Assembly (NCBI GenBank): GCA_938074205.1
Contig: CALJES010000006.1
Coordinates: 1 to 64,000 of the forward strand
Reading direction: 5' to 3'
Source: an uncultured bacterium
GTDB lineage: Bacteria > Armatimonadota > UBA5829
Length of the DNA stretch: 64,000 nucleotides
Each line of letters starts with the position of its first letter. Positions within the stretch are counted from its first letter, which is position 1. The notes under the pieces are model-generated. The model was not told the origin of the DNA, searched no databases, and was given only the letters and a program-made list of their open reading frames with translations. Positions 7,114 through 16,690 of the stretch are shown here, piece after piece. The position numbers and the translations under genes are program-made.

Positions 7114-9003
7114 CTACGTGCGCTTGAACTTTCGGTCCAGTTCCCAGTTCGACAGGCTTACAATAATAGGTCTCCCGTGCGGACATACAAACGGGTTTTC
7201 ACATTTCAGCAGGTCTTCCACCAACTGCTTCATTTCTCGGTCGTCAAGTTTCTCTCCAGCCTTTATAGCCATCTTGCATGCTGTGGTAATAAGAACTTGG
7301 TCGGATCTGACTATCAAGTGGCGCTCTACGGATAACTCGACTAGCTCGGCAATAATATCTCTGAGTATCGCTTCTGCCTGTGAAGGTTTTAGCTGAGGAG
7401 GCGCCCCTCGCAATATGAAAGTATCTCTACCAAACTCCTCGAGATCGAATCCTGCTTGGTTGAGCATATCCAATCGCTGACGCACAACAGTTGATTCGCT
7501 CGCAGATAGGGAAATCGTTATCGGCGTCAGCAACCGCTGTATAGCAGATCTGGATTCCGCGTCGAATCTCAGCAGTTGGTCGTATAAGATTCTTTCGTGT
7601 GCAACGTGCTGGTCAATAACGAGCAATCCGTCATCGCATTCAGCCAGAACGTACATATTCCTAGCCTGACCAATTACCCTTACACCAGTCAGAGCAACCG
7701 TTCTGGGTGCTATGAAATCTGCCTCGGGCACTGGCGATTCTTCGACTGGAACCCCCGATCCCTTCTGCCAACTATCCTCTCCTACATCTGATATTTCGCT
7801 TAGTGCCTGTTCCCTTCTGCGTCGGAGTGCCTCCTGAAAAGCAGACAAGTTCATAGGCTGAATGTGTTGTTGAGTCGCAGCATCCGGCCAGGGTACGAAC
7901 AGTTTGCTTGTGATATCTGCTTGCTCACTGGAAATAGGTGCTGGTTTGCCAAGTGGTTCCGCGTGTTCAGAAATGGTAGGGATAGCGGCGCCGGTCGTTA
8001 GTGCCATGTTCACTGAACGGTATACGGCGCTGTGTACTTCCTGCTCGTTCGAGAACTTGACCTCGGACTTAGCCGGGTGAACATTTACGTCCACCAGTTC
8101 AGGGGGAACTTCCAAAAACAACACAGCGACCGGATATCTGCCGCTCGGCAGCAGCCCGCGATACGCATAGTCTAGTGCGTGTGCTATGATCTTGTTGCGA
8201 ATGGGACGTCCATTCACAAAAAAGATTTGATCGCGTCGATTGATTCGCGTCAGCGAAGGGCAGGAAACAAATCCCTCTACCCGCACACCGGGCAGCTCAT
8301 AATGCACTTCGACAAGCTGCTTTGCGATGTCTTTTCCTAAGACCTCAACTATCGAGTTAAGCCGCTGACCAGTCGCCGGCGAGGATAAAACCTCTCTACC
8401 ACCGTGCAGTAGGCGAAAACTCACTGTGGGCCAAGCTAACGCAAACCATCCGACGTATTCAGCTATGTGAGAAAACTCTGTCTGCGCAGACTTGAGGAAC
8501 TTCAACCTCGCAGGAGTATTGAAAAACAGTTTGCGAACGATTATTGTGGTTCCCTGTGGGGCACCGACCGATTCAAGATTGGTAATACTGCCGGCTTCGA
8601 CTTCCAGACGAGTACCTGCTGGTTGGGATTCGTGTTTGGTAATCATCTCCAAAATTGAGATCGAGGCAATGCTTGGGAGAGCTTCTCCTCTAAAGCCAAG
8701 GGTTCGGATAGCTTTCAAATCAGATGCGGACCTGATTTTGGAAGTTGCGTGGCGCTGTAACGAAAGTATAGCATCCTCGCGCGTCATTCCGCATCCATTG
8801 TCAGTAACTTTTATCAGTTCCTTGCCGCCTTGCTCAATGGAGACTGTTATCTGAGTAGCTCCGGCATCGAGCGAGTTCTCCACCAACTCTTTGACCACCG
8901 AAACAGGTCGTTCGACTACTTCACCGGCGGCGATCCGATTAGCGGTGTGTTCATCTAAGATGATTATGCGACTGGCATCAGAGGTTTCACTTTTACTTTG
9001 CAT
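7114..9003 (-). CDS. mutL: DNA mismatch repair protein MutL
   Basis: A 629-residue protein of normal MutL length. The N-terminal GHKL ATPase shows ENSLDAGAT, DNGCGM and GFRGEAL. The C-terminal dimerisation/endonuclease region has GQARNMY, DQHVAHERILYD (residues 464-475), ACKMAIKA and CPHGRP. The last set is typical of MutL proteins that nick DNA, in organisms without MutH. In the metal motif DQHA-x2-E-x4-E, this protein has Val in place of Ala and Asp in place of the last Glu; both are conservative. The gene starts 6 bp after the mutS stop, so the two are coupled. It matches MutS activation and strand incision in mismatch repair. Confidence 0.96.
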   Translation of the reverse strand: MQSKSETSDASRIIILDEHTANRIAAGEVVERPVSVVKELVENSLDAGATQITVSIEQGGKELIKVTDNGCGMTREDAILSLQRHATSKIRSASDLKAIRTLGFRGEALPSIASISILEMITKHESQPAGTRLEVEAGSITNLESVGAPQGTTIIVRKLFFNTPARLKFLKSAQTEFSHIAEYVGWFALAWPTVSFRLLHGGREVLSSPATGQRLNSIVEVLGKDIAKQLVEVHYELPGVRVEGFVSCPSLTRINRRDQIFFVNGRPIRNKIIAHALDYAYRGLLPSGRYPVAVLFLEVPPELVDVNVHPAKSEVKFSNEQEVHSAVYRSVNMALTTGAAIPTISEHAEPLGKPAPISSEQADITSKLFVPWPDAATQQHIQPMNLSAFQEALRRRREQALSEISDVGEDSWQKGSGVPVEESPVPEADFIAPRTVALTGVRVIGQARNMYVLAECDDGLLVIDQHVAHERILYDQLLRFDAESRSAIQRLLTPITISLSASESTVVRQRLDMLNQAGFDLEEFGRDTFILRGAPPQLKPSQAEAILRDIIAELVELSVERHLIVRSDQVLITTACKMAIKAGEKLDDREMKQLVEDLLKCENPFVCPHGRPIIVSLSNWELDRKFKRT

Positions 9004-9009
9004 AACGGA

Positions 9010-11631
9010 CTATCTTCCCGGCAGGCCGTCTTTACTCAACTTTTTTTGCAATTCATAAAGTTTGTTCAGAGCCTCAATTGGAGACATTGTAGTGATGTCC
9101 AGGTTCTCAAGTTCCTCGATAACCGGGTGCTTGTCTAGAGAAAACAGTGTGAGCTGCAAAGTTTCCTCTCGCACCTTGATCTTTGTACGCCCATCGACCA
9201 AACCTCTACTGGTTCTGTCGGATTCCAGTTCCTTGAGTATTTCTCTGGCGCGCTCGATAGTACTTTGCGGAATTCCGGCGAGACGAGCTACCTCGATGCC
9301 ATAACTCTTGTCTGTTCCTCCGGGTACTATCTTGCGAAGCCACACTATGCGATCTTTCTCTTCGCGCACGGTTACACGGTAGTTCTTGACACCTCTAAGC
9401 TCTTTTTCCAGTTCATTCAAATGGTGATAGTGAGTTGCGAACAGGGTTCTCGCGGATATTTTGTTGATTTCCTCTGCGACTGCCCATGCGATTGACAGAC
9501 CGTCGTATGTTGACGTCCCCCGCCCTATTTCATCCAACACGATTAGACTTCGGCGCGTTGCGTTGTTGAGTATGTTGGCAGTCTCGTTCATTTCAACCAT
9601 AAAGGTCGACTGCCCACTTGCCAGTTCGTCATGCGCTCCGACGCGCGTGAATATACGGTCCACTACACCAATGGTAGCCTCATCAGCTGGTACGAAACTT
9701 CCTATTTGAGCAAGAAGAGTAATTAGTGCTACCTGACGCAGGTAAGTCGACTTGCCCGCCATGTTTGGACCTGTGATGATCAACAACTGATCGCTGTCGC
9801 AGTTAACATACGTGTCGTTAGGAACAAACCTTTCCTGTAGATATGCCTCTACGACAGGATGCCGGCCATTTTTTATGCGAATTTCCTCGCTCTCATTGAC
9901 CACCGGCCTGCAGTACCCTCGCAGAGCCGCAACTTCTGCCAACGAAGATAGAACGTCAATCTCTGCGAGTGCTCGTGCAATCTTGCCCACTTTGCGAGCT
10001 TCTTCCGCAACCTTAGAACGCACTTCACAGAAGAGTTGATACTCCAGTTCTGCTGCTAATTCATCAGCGTGCAGTATTTTCGCCTCTATTTCCTTCAAAG
10101 CCGGGGTAATGAAGCGCTCCGCATTCGTGGTTGTCTGTTTTCTAATGTATTCGTCCGGCACTAGATGGAGATTTGGTTTCGTTACCTCGATGTAATATCC
10201 GAAAACAGTGTTGTAGCTAACCTTGAGATTCTTTATACCTGTGCGTTCGCGCTCACGGGTTTCAAGCGCCGCAACCCAGCTTTTTCCATCAATTGATGCA
10301 CGCCTGAGCTCATCCAGCTCCGAATTATACCCTTGTGCAATGATGCCGCCGTCCCGCACAGCTGCGGGTGGGTCATTAACTATCGCCCTCTCTATCAGCT
10401 CGACAATGCTTTCGAGGTAATCGAGAGCTTCGCGTAGCGTATGCAACCGTTCCGAACGCGAGCCTTCAAGGCTTCTTGCAATACTCGGAACCTTTTTCAG
10501 CGACTGAGCAAAAGCAACCAGGTCTCGAGGGGTAGCTGTTTCTGCTACGATCCTGGACATCAGCCGCTCTAAGTCCTGAACGCCTCCAAGCTGGTCGCGC
10601 ACATCCTTCCGGCTAAGGACGTTGGTGTAAAGTTCCTCCACCGCATCTAGCCGACGATTTATCGCTTCGACGTCTAGCAGCGGTTGGTCCAGCCATTTCC
10701 TCAGCAGTCGAGCACCCATTGCTGTTTTCGTCTGATCAATCACGGAAAGCAGACTCGCACCCTTTGTCGTTCCTGACAGCGACTGCGTCAGTTCTAAATG
10801 TCGCCTGGCTGCAGAGTCGAGAATCATGAAGCCGCTGGTTGAGTATGTGGACATCGAGGATATTGAAGCCAAGGCGTTCTGGTTTGTCTGGCGCAGATAG
10901 TCAATAACCATTGCGGCAGCTTCCAGTGCAGCCGTCATCTGCTCAGCCCCGAAGCCTCTGAGGGATTCGGTGTGGAAATGCTCTAAGAGAAAATCTTTAG
11001 CTGGTTTTCGGTAGAAGCTGTCACACTCATATTTCGTGACGACAGCTGTGGTATTAGCGCGAATGGGTGCTTCAAGATCCCAATCTAACTCCCTAAGCAG
11101 CACTTCAGCAGGAGCTAAGCGCGATATTTCATCCAGAAGCTCACGCGAACCATTTTTCTGACTGATCTCCGTGACGGCGAACTCTCCAGTGGAAATATCC
11201 ACCACTGCCAATCCGTATAGCTCCGGCTCACTTGTCACAGCAACGAGATAGTTGTTGCTTTTCGCATCAAGCATCCCGTCCTCTAAGACGGTGCCGGGGG
11301 TTACAACTCTCGTGACCCCCCGCTTTACAATCTTCTTTGCCTTCTTAGGATCTTCCAATTGATCGCAGATGGCAACTCTGTACCCGCGAGAAATAAGTTT
11401 CGCTACATACTTGTCTACCGCGTGGTAGGGTACTCCACACATTGGAACATCAGCAGCGTAGCCCTGCGATCGAGATGTGAGGACAATCTCCAGTTCTCTG
11501 GAAGCCGTGACCGCGTCGTCCCCGAACATCTCGTAGAAATCTCCCAGCCGGAACATAAGAATCACGTCCGGGTACTGTTCTTTGATCGCTTTGTACTGCG
11601 CTACAAGGGGAGTGATTTTCTTAGCATCCAT
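9010..11631 (-). CDS. mutS: DNA mismatch repair protein MutS
   Basis: An 873-residue MutS. Near the N-terminus, DFYEMF carries the mismatch-reading Phe32-x-Glu34. The C-terminal ABC-type ATPase has Walker A GPNMAGKST (about residues 621-629) and Walker B LIVLDEIGRGTSTYDG. I place the start at ATG 11631..11629 (MDAKKITPL), because this matches the family N-terminus; an in-frame start at 11685 would add 18 residues inside miaB. With this start the gene overlaps the 3' end of miaB by 11 bp, and mutL follows directly, giving a miaB-mutS-mutL operon. The protein recognises mismatches and recruits MutL. Confidence 0.96.
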   Translation of the reverse strand: MDAKKITPLVAQYKAIKEQYPDVILMFRLGDFYEMFGDDAVTASRELEIVLTSRSQGYAADVPMCGVPYHAVDKYVAKLISRGYRVAICDQLEDPKKAKKIVKRGVTRVVTPGTVLEDGMLDAKSNNYLVAVTSEPELYGLAVVDISTGEFAVTEISQKNGSRELLDEISRLAPAEVLLRELDWDLEAPIRANTTAVVTKYECDSFYRKPAKDFLLEHFHTESLRGFGAEQMTAALEAAAMVIDYLRQTNQNALASISSMSTYSTSGFMILDSAARRHLELTQSLSGTTKGASLLSVIDQTKTAMGARLLRKWLDQPLLDVEAINRRLDAVEELYTNVLSRKDVRDQLGGVQDLERLMSRIVAETATPRDLVAFAQSLKKVPSIARSLEGSRSERLHTLREALDYLESIVELIERAIVNDPPAAVRDGGIIAQGYNSELDELRRASIDGKSWVAALETRERERTGIKNLKVSYNTVFGYYIEVTKPNLHLVPDEYIRKQTTTNAERFITPALKEIEAKILHADELAAELEYQLFCEVRSKVAEEARKVGKIARALAEIDVLSSLAEVAALRGYCRPVVNESEEIRIKNGRHPVVEAYLQERFVPNDTYVNCDSDQLLIITGPNMAGKSTYLRQVALITLLAQIGSFVPADEATIGVVDRIFTRVGAHDELASGQSTFMVEMNETANILNNATRRSLIVLDEIGRGTSTYDGLSIAWAVAEEINKISARTLFATHYHHLNELEKELRGVKNYRVTVREEKDRIVWLRKIVPGGTDKSYGIEVARLAGIPQSTIERAREILKELESDRTSRGLVDGRTKIKVREETLQLTLFSLDKHPVIEELENLDITTMSPIEALNKLYELQKKLSKDGLPGR

Positions 11632-12985
11632 TGTAAGCTTCGCTGCCTGATGCGACTTCTGATAACACTTCACCAACGAAGCCATATAGGTGAGCCTCAG
11701 TAAGCCTTACGTTGATGAGTTTGCCTATCTGGTCAGCGCTGCCAGGAAAATTGACAGTCTTATTATTTTTGGTTAATCCAGTCAGACGATGGGGGTCTTT
11801 TGGACTCACACCCTCGACCAAGACTTCCTGTACCTGACCGACCTGAGAGATGTTAATCTCACATGTAACTCTGTTCTGCAGGTCTATGAGCCTCTTCAAC
11901 CGGTTCTTTTTTACCGGCTCGGGAACCTGTTCTGACATACGAGCAGCAGCCGTTCCAGGAATGGGATTAAATGCGAACATAAACGCCGAATCAAATCTAA
12001 TTTCTTCTACCAAACGTAAGGTGTTCTCGAAGTGCTTTTCGGTCTCACCTGGAAAGCCTACAAGCAAATCAGTGGTTATAGCTATTCCAGGAACTGCCTC
12101 ACGCAGTGCGCTTACACGTTCCTTATAGTGTTCGATCGTATATCTGCGGTTCATAGCCCGGAGTATTTCGTCATCACCTGATTGTACAGGAAGATGTATG
12201 TGTTCGCAGACTTTGTCTAGATTGCGCATCGCCAAAATCAGTCTGTCCGATAGGTCCTTGGGATGCGAGGTTGTGAACCGTATTCTTTCGATTCCTTCTA
12301 TATCATTCACCACAGTCAGCAAATCGGCGAAGTCTACAGGAGGATCCAGTGTCGCCCCGTACGAATTAACGTTTTGTCCGACTAGTATGACTTCCTTTGT
12401 TCCAGATTCCGCCAGTTGTCGTACTTCTGCTGCTATGTCTTCAATGCTGCGGCTTCGTTCGCGCCCACGCACGTGCGGGACAATACAGTACGCGCAGAAG
12501 TTGTCGCAGCCGTACATAACCGGGACGAACGCCTTCAGTGGACTTCCTACGTGCGCAGCTCGCGGGTGCACTTTCTTATCTAGTTCAAGCGCTGATGTAA
12601 ATTTGCGCGTGCTCTGGACTTCTTGAATCAGCTCCGGAACACGGTGAACCTGTGCTGTACCAGCCAAAAAGTCTATGAATGGAAATGATTTCTTTAGATC
12701 TTCACCGATCCGCTGTGCCATGCATCCGCAAACCCCTATTACCATATTAGGCCTATTTGCTTTTACTGCTCGAAGCTGACCTAATTTGCTCCTTACCTTT
12801 TCTTCGGGTTTCCTACGAACTGAGCAGGTCACCAGCAATACTATATCAGCTTCTTCCGGAACTTTTGCCGGAGAACAGCCCATCTGCAGCAGCCGGCTGG
12901 CTATCTGTTCGGAGTCGTCCTCATTCATCTGGCAACCCCAGGTAAAAATGAAAAATTTGGGATTTACGGCTGATCTTGTGGACAT
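11621..12985 (-). CDS. miaB: tRNA-2-methylthio-N6-dimethylallyladenosine synthase MiaB
   Basis: A 454-residue radical-SAM methylthiotransferase. The N-terminal UPF0004 domain begins FIFTWGCQMNEDDSEQ with conserved cysteines for one iron-sulfur cluster. The radical-SAM core has GCDNFCAYCIVP (Cx3Cx2C) for the second cluster, and a TRAM RNA-binding domain ends the protein. It thiomethylates A37 of tRNAs that read codons beginning with U. Gene order miaB-mutS-mutL is common in bacteria. It lies downstream of three tRNA genes on the same strand and may share their transcript. Confidence 0.95.
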   Translation of the reverse strand: MSTRSAVNPKFFIFTWGCQMNEDDSEQIASRLLQMGCSPAKVPEEADIVLLVTCSVRRKPEEKVRSKLGQLRAVKANRPNMVIGVCGCMAQRIGEDLKKSFPFIDFLAGTAQVHRVPELIQEVQSTRKFTSALELDKKVHPRAAHVGSPLKAFVPVMYGCDNFCAYCIVPHVRGRERSRSIEDIAAEVRQLAESGTKEVILVGQNVNSYGATLDPPVDFADLLTVVNDIEGIERIRFTTSHPKDLSDRLILAMRNLDKVCEHIHLPVQSGDDEILRAMNRRYTIEHYKERVSALREAVPGIAITTDLLVGFPGETEKHFENTLRLVEEIRFDSAFMFAFNPIPGTAAARMSEQVPEPVKKNRLKRLIDLQNRVTCEINISQVGQVQEVLVEGVSPKDPHRLTGLTKNNKTVNFPGSADQIGKLINVRLTEAHLYGFVGEVLSEVASGSEAYNGC

Positions 12986-13060
12986 TGCAACACAGCACGA
13001 CTCAAGGGATGTTTAATCTCGCATGGGAAAAGGAGCTTCCCGACGCAGAAAGGAAGTCAA

Positions 13061-13148
<88 letters not shown>

Positions 13149-13215
13149 TCAAAAAGTCTCCGTGGCGATACAATACACTAATCGGAGGTCGATAAAGTAC
13201 GACCTCCGATCCAAA

Positions 13216-13291
13216 TGGCGCCCTCGGAGGGAATCGAACCCCCTACGCCCTCCTTAGGACGGAGGCGCTCTATCCGGTGAGCTACGAGGGC
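13216..13291 (-). tRNA. tRNA-Arg (CCT)
   Basis: Cloverleaf with acceptor GCCCTCG/CGAGGGC, anticodon stem CCTCC/GGAGG, loop GTCCTAA (anticodon CCT, reads AGG), discriminator G and encoded CCA. Confidence 0.95.
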
Positions 13292-13298
13292 ATCTGTT

Positions 13299-13374
13299 TG
13301 GTGCGCTTGGAGGGAATCGAACCCCCGACCTAATGGTCCGCAACCATTCGCTCTATCCCCTGAGCTACAAGCGC
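13299..13374 (-). tRNA. tRNA-Arg (GCG)
   Basis: Cloverleaf with acceptor GCGCTTG/CAAGCGC, anticodon stem AATGG/CCATT, loop TTGCGGA (anticodon GCG), D-loop with the arginine-type A20, T arm GGGGG/CCCTC, discriminator A and encoded CCA. Nearly all bacteria read CGU/CGC with an ACG anticodon deaminated to ICG by TadA; a genomic G34 here is unusual. Confidence 0.93.
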
Positions 13375-13402
13375 ACTGTCTACTAATTCTATACCCGCAA
13401 GA

Positions 13403-13432
13403 AGTATAACACAATGCATCTCAGCTAGTCAA
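13403..13432 (-). promoter_or_regulatory. Promoter of the tRNA-Arg/Arg/Ser (miaB-mutS-mutL) unit
   Basis: Leftward TTGACT (13432..13427), an 18-bp spacer, then TATACT (13408..13403) with an extended TGT just before it. It lies about 29 bp upstream of the first tRNA. It could also supply readthrough transcription of miaB-mutS-mutL. Confidence 0.75.
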
Positions 13433-13567
13433 CACAATCAAGCGGCACGATTGTTACAACGAAGCTTTCTTCTGACCTATATTATTTCGGAATAGTATAG
13501 CCTTCTCCGGTGACGAATGGGTATTCGCAGCAAATGCCACAGCTTACAACGTTGCTAAGATACTCGG

Positions 13568-15373
13568 TTACCGTAAGGTTATCTGCACCATACTCTCAAC
13601 TACTGCACCATGGGAATCTACAGCTTGAAATGATACATTGCAGGTGTTTGTGCGTAACAGCGCATTCGACAGCCAGACTGTTGAGTTGCCGATTCCAAGC
13701 GCTTGAGCCTCTTCGTTCTTGTTGGGGGAGTTGGCCGATTTCTGAATGAATGTAACACTGGTGATTTTGACTACGAATGGGTCGCCGTCGGGATCAACAA
13801 TTCCGGTGATCGAAACCGGCTGACAGCCGTTTATCTGAGGCTTGCTGCTATCTATGACCGCAACTGCATTGCTCGTGTCAGGCGGTCGATTTTTTCCTTC
13901 CACTCGAATCCTCCTTACGACCGGTGACCATCGCGGACCGCGAGTTAGTGTTACTCTGAGAGCAAGGTACCTTCCGTCTGCGACTGGGAGAATCTCTCCG
14001 TTGCGAACTGCTACGTAGGTTGATAGAGAAAGCTCACCTGGCGTATCGGCGGTTCGAGCCTCAACTTCCACCTGACCTCCATTTTCCTCAGCCTCCCAAG
14101 TTATTGTTCCCCAAGCCGCACCCTTTATACCTGCATCAATGAGTACAGTCCACGCGCCTTTCGAAGGAATACCTCGCACGTAAACATTCGACGAAAAGGA
14201 GGTATTACTTTGTGGATCCGGTAGTGTCGGCACCGTTTTCGAGATTCTGCAATCCGCTGTATCGATTCCGGTTGCTCTATTGCTTTCTTCGTTGAGTACC
14301 CAAAGCGTGCCGTCTGAATCGAAGCAAAGCTGCCGCGGCGAACCGCTCACCGGGATCTCGTCTATAACGCTGCCATCCATTACGGAGAAATGTGTGACAA
14401 GCCCTTTGACTGGGCAGGAAGCCCAGAGGTCCCCTTCTTTGTCTATTGCTATTCCTGCAAAACCGCCGCAGTAATCCGTTGCGTACCTGAGCAATACCTT
14501 TTGGTCAGGATGGACCACGATCAAAGCACCGTACTCATCGGCTACCCAAACCCGGCCGTAGAAATCGATACACATCCCTGCTGGGCTTGAATCGCCTAGG
14601 TCGTAGACAGCCGAAACTGTGCGCGCCAGGGTCGAGATTCGATATAATGCATGATCTCGTCGGCTGAGCACCCAAATCGACCCGCCACCATCGGCCCAGA
14701 GACCGCTTGGTCTTCCCGGCAGTGTTACGAAAGCCCCTAGTGCTCGAGATTGCACGTCTACTTGTGCAACCGCTAACTTACCTTCAAGTGCAACCCAAAG
14801 CGTGCCGTCACTGTCGAATGTCAGCGCTGACGGTTCGGCTTCGATACCAACATCCACGAGCATATCGACGCAATCATCTTGACACCAATCCAAAACTTCA
14901 TTCGATGAAATAATTCCGTTCCCGTCAGCGTCAGTGCTGGTTCGAATTATGCCATCGCCGTTTGTGTCTCCTGGCACCAAGGAACGAATTCGAACAATCT
15001 TGCCAGACCGCCCAGGACAAGAGCACGCTATGTACGCATTTCCTAGAGGATCCGCAGCTACTGCACAGGGATTCCACTCGCCACCCTTCGGGCCAACTCT
15101 GTAAACGCCTAGTTGACGTCCAGTTCTGCTGTCAATCTTGAGTACGGCGTTTGTTTGTCGGCTAGGAATCCAAAGAATAGGCACGCAATCGATCGTATCA
15201 AGAAGGACAAGACCGCCGATATCGTCAACAAAACCAGTTCGTTCGTGGTTGCCGACTTTGAAGTCTTGTTTCGCAGCAAACTCTTTTATATATAATGCAC
15301 CGGCCGGATTTGCGGCAAAAAGCGCCTGAACTACCGTAATGACGCCAAAGAAGCTACCCGAAATACGTAACAT
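13568..15373 (-). CDS. Secreted NHL/streptogramin-lyase-like beta-propeller protein
   Basis: A 601-residue protein with a signal peptide (residues 1 to about 26, ending NPAGA). Residues ~50-390 consist of repeated units such as FDSDGTLWVA, FYGRVWVADEYG and IDKEGDLWAS, typical of NHL or SMP-30-type propeller blades. Two EF-hand-like calcium loops, GDTNGDG and DADGNG, interrupt one blade near residues 140-155. The C-terminal ~200 residues look like one or two beta-sandwich (Ig-like) domains. The start ATG follows AAGGAGA. It is probably exported and calcium-stabilised; I see no catalytic signature, so a binding or structural role is as likely as an enzymatic one. Confidence 0.75.
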   Translation of the reverse strand: MLRISGSFFGVITVVQALFAANPAGALYIKEFAAKQDFKVGNHERTGFVDDIGGLVLLDTIDCVPILWIPSRQTNAVLKIDSRTGRQLGVYRVGPKGGEWNPCAVAADPLGNAYIACSCPGRSGKIVRIRSLVPGDTNGDGIIRTSTDADGNGIISSNEVLDWCQDDCVDMLVDVGIEAEPSALTFDSDGTLWVALEGKLAVAQVDVQSRALGAFVTLPGRPSGLWADGGGSIWVLSRRDHALYRISTLARTVSAVYDLGDSSPAGMCIDFYGRVWVADEYGALIVVHPDQKVLLRYATDYCGGFAGIAIDKEGDLWASCPVKGLVTHFSVMDGSVIDEIPVSGSPRQLCFDSDGTLWVLNEESNRATGIDTADCRISKTVPTLPDPQSNTSFSSNVYVRGIPSKGAWTVLIDAGIKGAAWGTITWEAEENGGQVEVEARTADTPGELSLSTYVAVRNGEILPVADGRYLALRVTLTRGPRWSPVVRRIRVEGKNRPPDTSNAVAVIDSSKPQINGCQPVSITGIVDPDGDPFVVKITSVTFIQKSANSPNKNEEAQALGIGNSTVWLSNALLRTNTCNVSFQAVDSHGAVVESMVQITLR

Positions 15374-15810
15374 GGTCGTATCTCCTTGCTAGAGGTCAGT
15401 CCTTGTTCCTGTTATTTGTGCCATTTCAGGTATGAGTACCAAGCTGTAGCAAATACTTGAAAGCTCGACCCGGCATTCTGTGAATCTTGGATCAGGTAGC
15501 ATGATGCTTAATCGGGTTCAGGATCAATCTGGCTTCTTTTGCGTCAACCTCATCGATCTGCACAAGTAACCAGGAAAACCATTAAACTGCCTTATTGGCC
15601 GGTTGGCGGTGGCTCGTCTTGTGTTAGGTGATATACTAGTCTCAAAGATGCACCCAGATCTGCCTCAAACTGCACTCACGACATTTACGATGATGAGAAG
15701 AGAAAGCTTGACCACTCAGCCATTGCGCACGATAATAGTAACTTGGTGTTGTTGCCGAGTAGTTGATATGCGCAGCAAAACTTCTCACGCAGCGGGGGGA
15801 GGGCTTGGTA
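15374..15810. other. Divergent intergenic region, 437 bp
   Basis: The region between the left-running propeller gene and the right-running pseudopilin gene. It holds the pseudopilin promoter at 15708-15736. No tRNA, convincing small ORF or repeat was seen in the rest; short frames here have no Shine-Dalgarno or coding character. Confidence 0.6.
15708..15736 (+). promoter_or_regulatory. Promoter of the pseudopilin gene
   Basis: TTGACC (15708-15713), a 17-bp spacer, GATAAT (15731-15736). Predicted start near 15743, giving a leader of about 68 nt before the ATG at 15811. Confidence 0.6.
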
Positions 15811-16527
15811 ATGAAGCGGCAAGGATTTACCTTGATCGAACTACTTGTTGTGATCGCAATTATAGCTATCCTGGCTGCGATGCTGTTTCCGGTGTTCCAG
15901 AAGGCTAAAGACAGCGCTAAAGCTTCCACGTGTCAGAGCAATATGAAACAGATCACGCTTGCAGTATTGACATATGCCGACGATAATGGTGGGCGTCTGC
16001 CGGGGCTGAACATCTTCATGCCAGCTACTGGAACAGGAAGCACCATAGGCGATCTTAACGGCGATCCGACACAAGGCGCTCTATACAAGTATCTGGGCAG
16101 AAGCCGCGGGATAATGAGATGCCCCGCCGATGCTAGATGGCGGCTGCCGACCTTCGCCGGCAAGGATTGGTTCAGCTATTGCGTTAACTCTTATACAACC
16201 TATATCGGTCATCGCTCCGATGGCACCTATGTCGGAGGGTTTACAATAGAAGACCGCATCAAATCCAACACTTCTGGACCTCCGCTGAGTTGGTTCCCTA
16301 GAACTTCAAAGGTGGTCTACCTTGTGGAAGAGATGACTCAGAATCTGCCAAACCAACAGGGGCAATTCATAAACGATGCGCTTTTCCACGATATAGATTG
16401 CACCAGCGATCGCCATATGGGGTTTGCCAACGTGTCTTACCTGGACGGCCACTGTGGCCGAGTGCCCGGAAAGGTTCAGCAGAGCACGGCCAAGTATCCA
16501 GACGGCCGTTACATATTCCATCCGTAA
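15811..16527 (+). CDS. Type IV pilin-like protein with H-X9-DG motif
   Basis: A 238-residue pseudopilin. Residues 1-6 are the prepilin leader (MKRQGF), cleaved before the methylatable Phe; then comes the hydrophobic helix [20 protein letters not shown] with the essential Glu at +5. Near the C-terminus, His-x9-Asp-Gly (H...YLDG) marks the DUF1559/H-X9-DG group, abundant in Planctomycetota, Verrucomicrobiota and Armatimonadota. I chose the ATG at 15811 because GGGGGAGG lies just upstream and it gives a proper leader; in-frame codons further upstream do not. No pilus assembly genes are nearby, so it probably uses a secretion or pilus machine encoded elsewhere. Confidence 0.9.
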   Translation: MKRQGFTLIELLVVIAIIAILAAMLFPVFQKAKDSAKASTCQSNMKQITLAVLTYADDNGGRLPGLNIFMPATGTGSTIGDLNGDPTQGALYKYLGRSRGIMRCPADARWRLPTFAGKDWFSYCVNSYTTYIGHRSDGTYVGGFTIEDRIKSNTSGPPLSWFPRTSKVVYLVEEMTQNLPNQQGQFINDALFHDIDCTSDRHMGFANVSYLDGHCGRVPGKVQQSTAKYPDGRYIFHP

Positions 16528-16630
16528 ACTGAGTTATCTGCGAACATACCCGCTGTTCAGCAATGCGACAGCTGAGAAGCGGGTCTCGCGTTTTGTTAAG
16601 GTGGTGGCACGCGGCTTCTCAGTACGAAAT

Positions 16631-16663
16631 GAAGCGGGCGAGCGTCTTCTGCTTGCCCGCTTC
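16631..16663. terminator. Bidirectional terminator-like hairpin
   Basis: A 13-bp stem, GAAGCGGGCGAGC (16631-16643) and GCTTGCCCGCTTC (16651-16663), with one G-T wobble and a 7-nt loop. It sits between the convergent pseudopilin and PEP-CTERM genes. On the minus strand the stem is followed by a T-rich run (TTCATTT). Confidence 0.7.
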
Positions 16664-16690
16664 CGTGCCCCAAAAGTACTCTGACTTCGG

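Noticed and set aside
13178-13414. Minus-strand frame across the two tRNA-Arg genes
   Set aside because: It is a translation of tRNA genes, not a protein.
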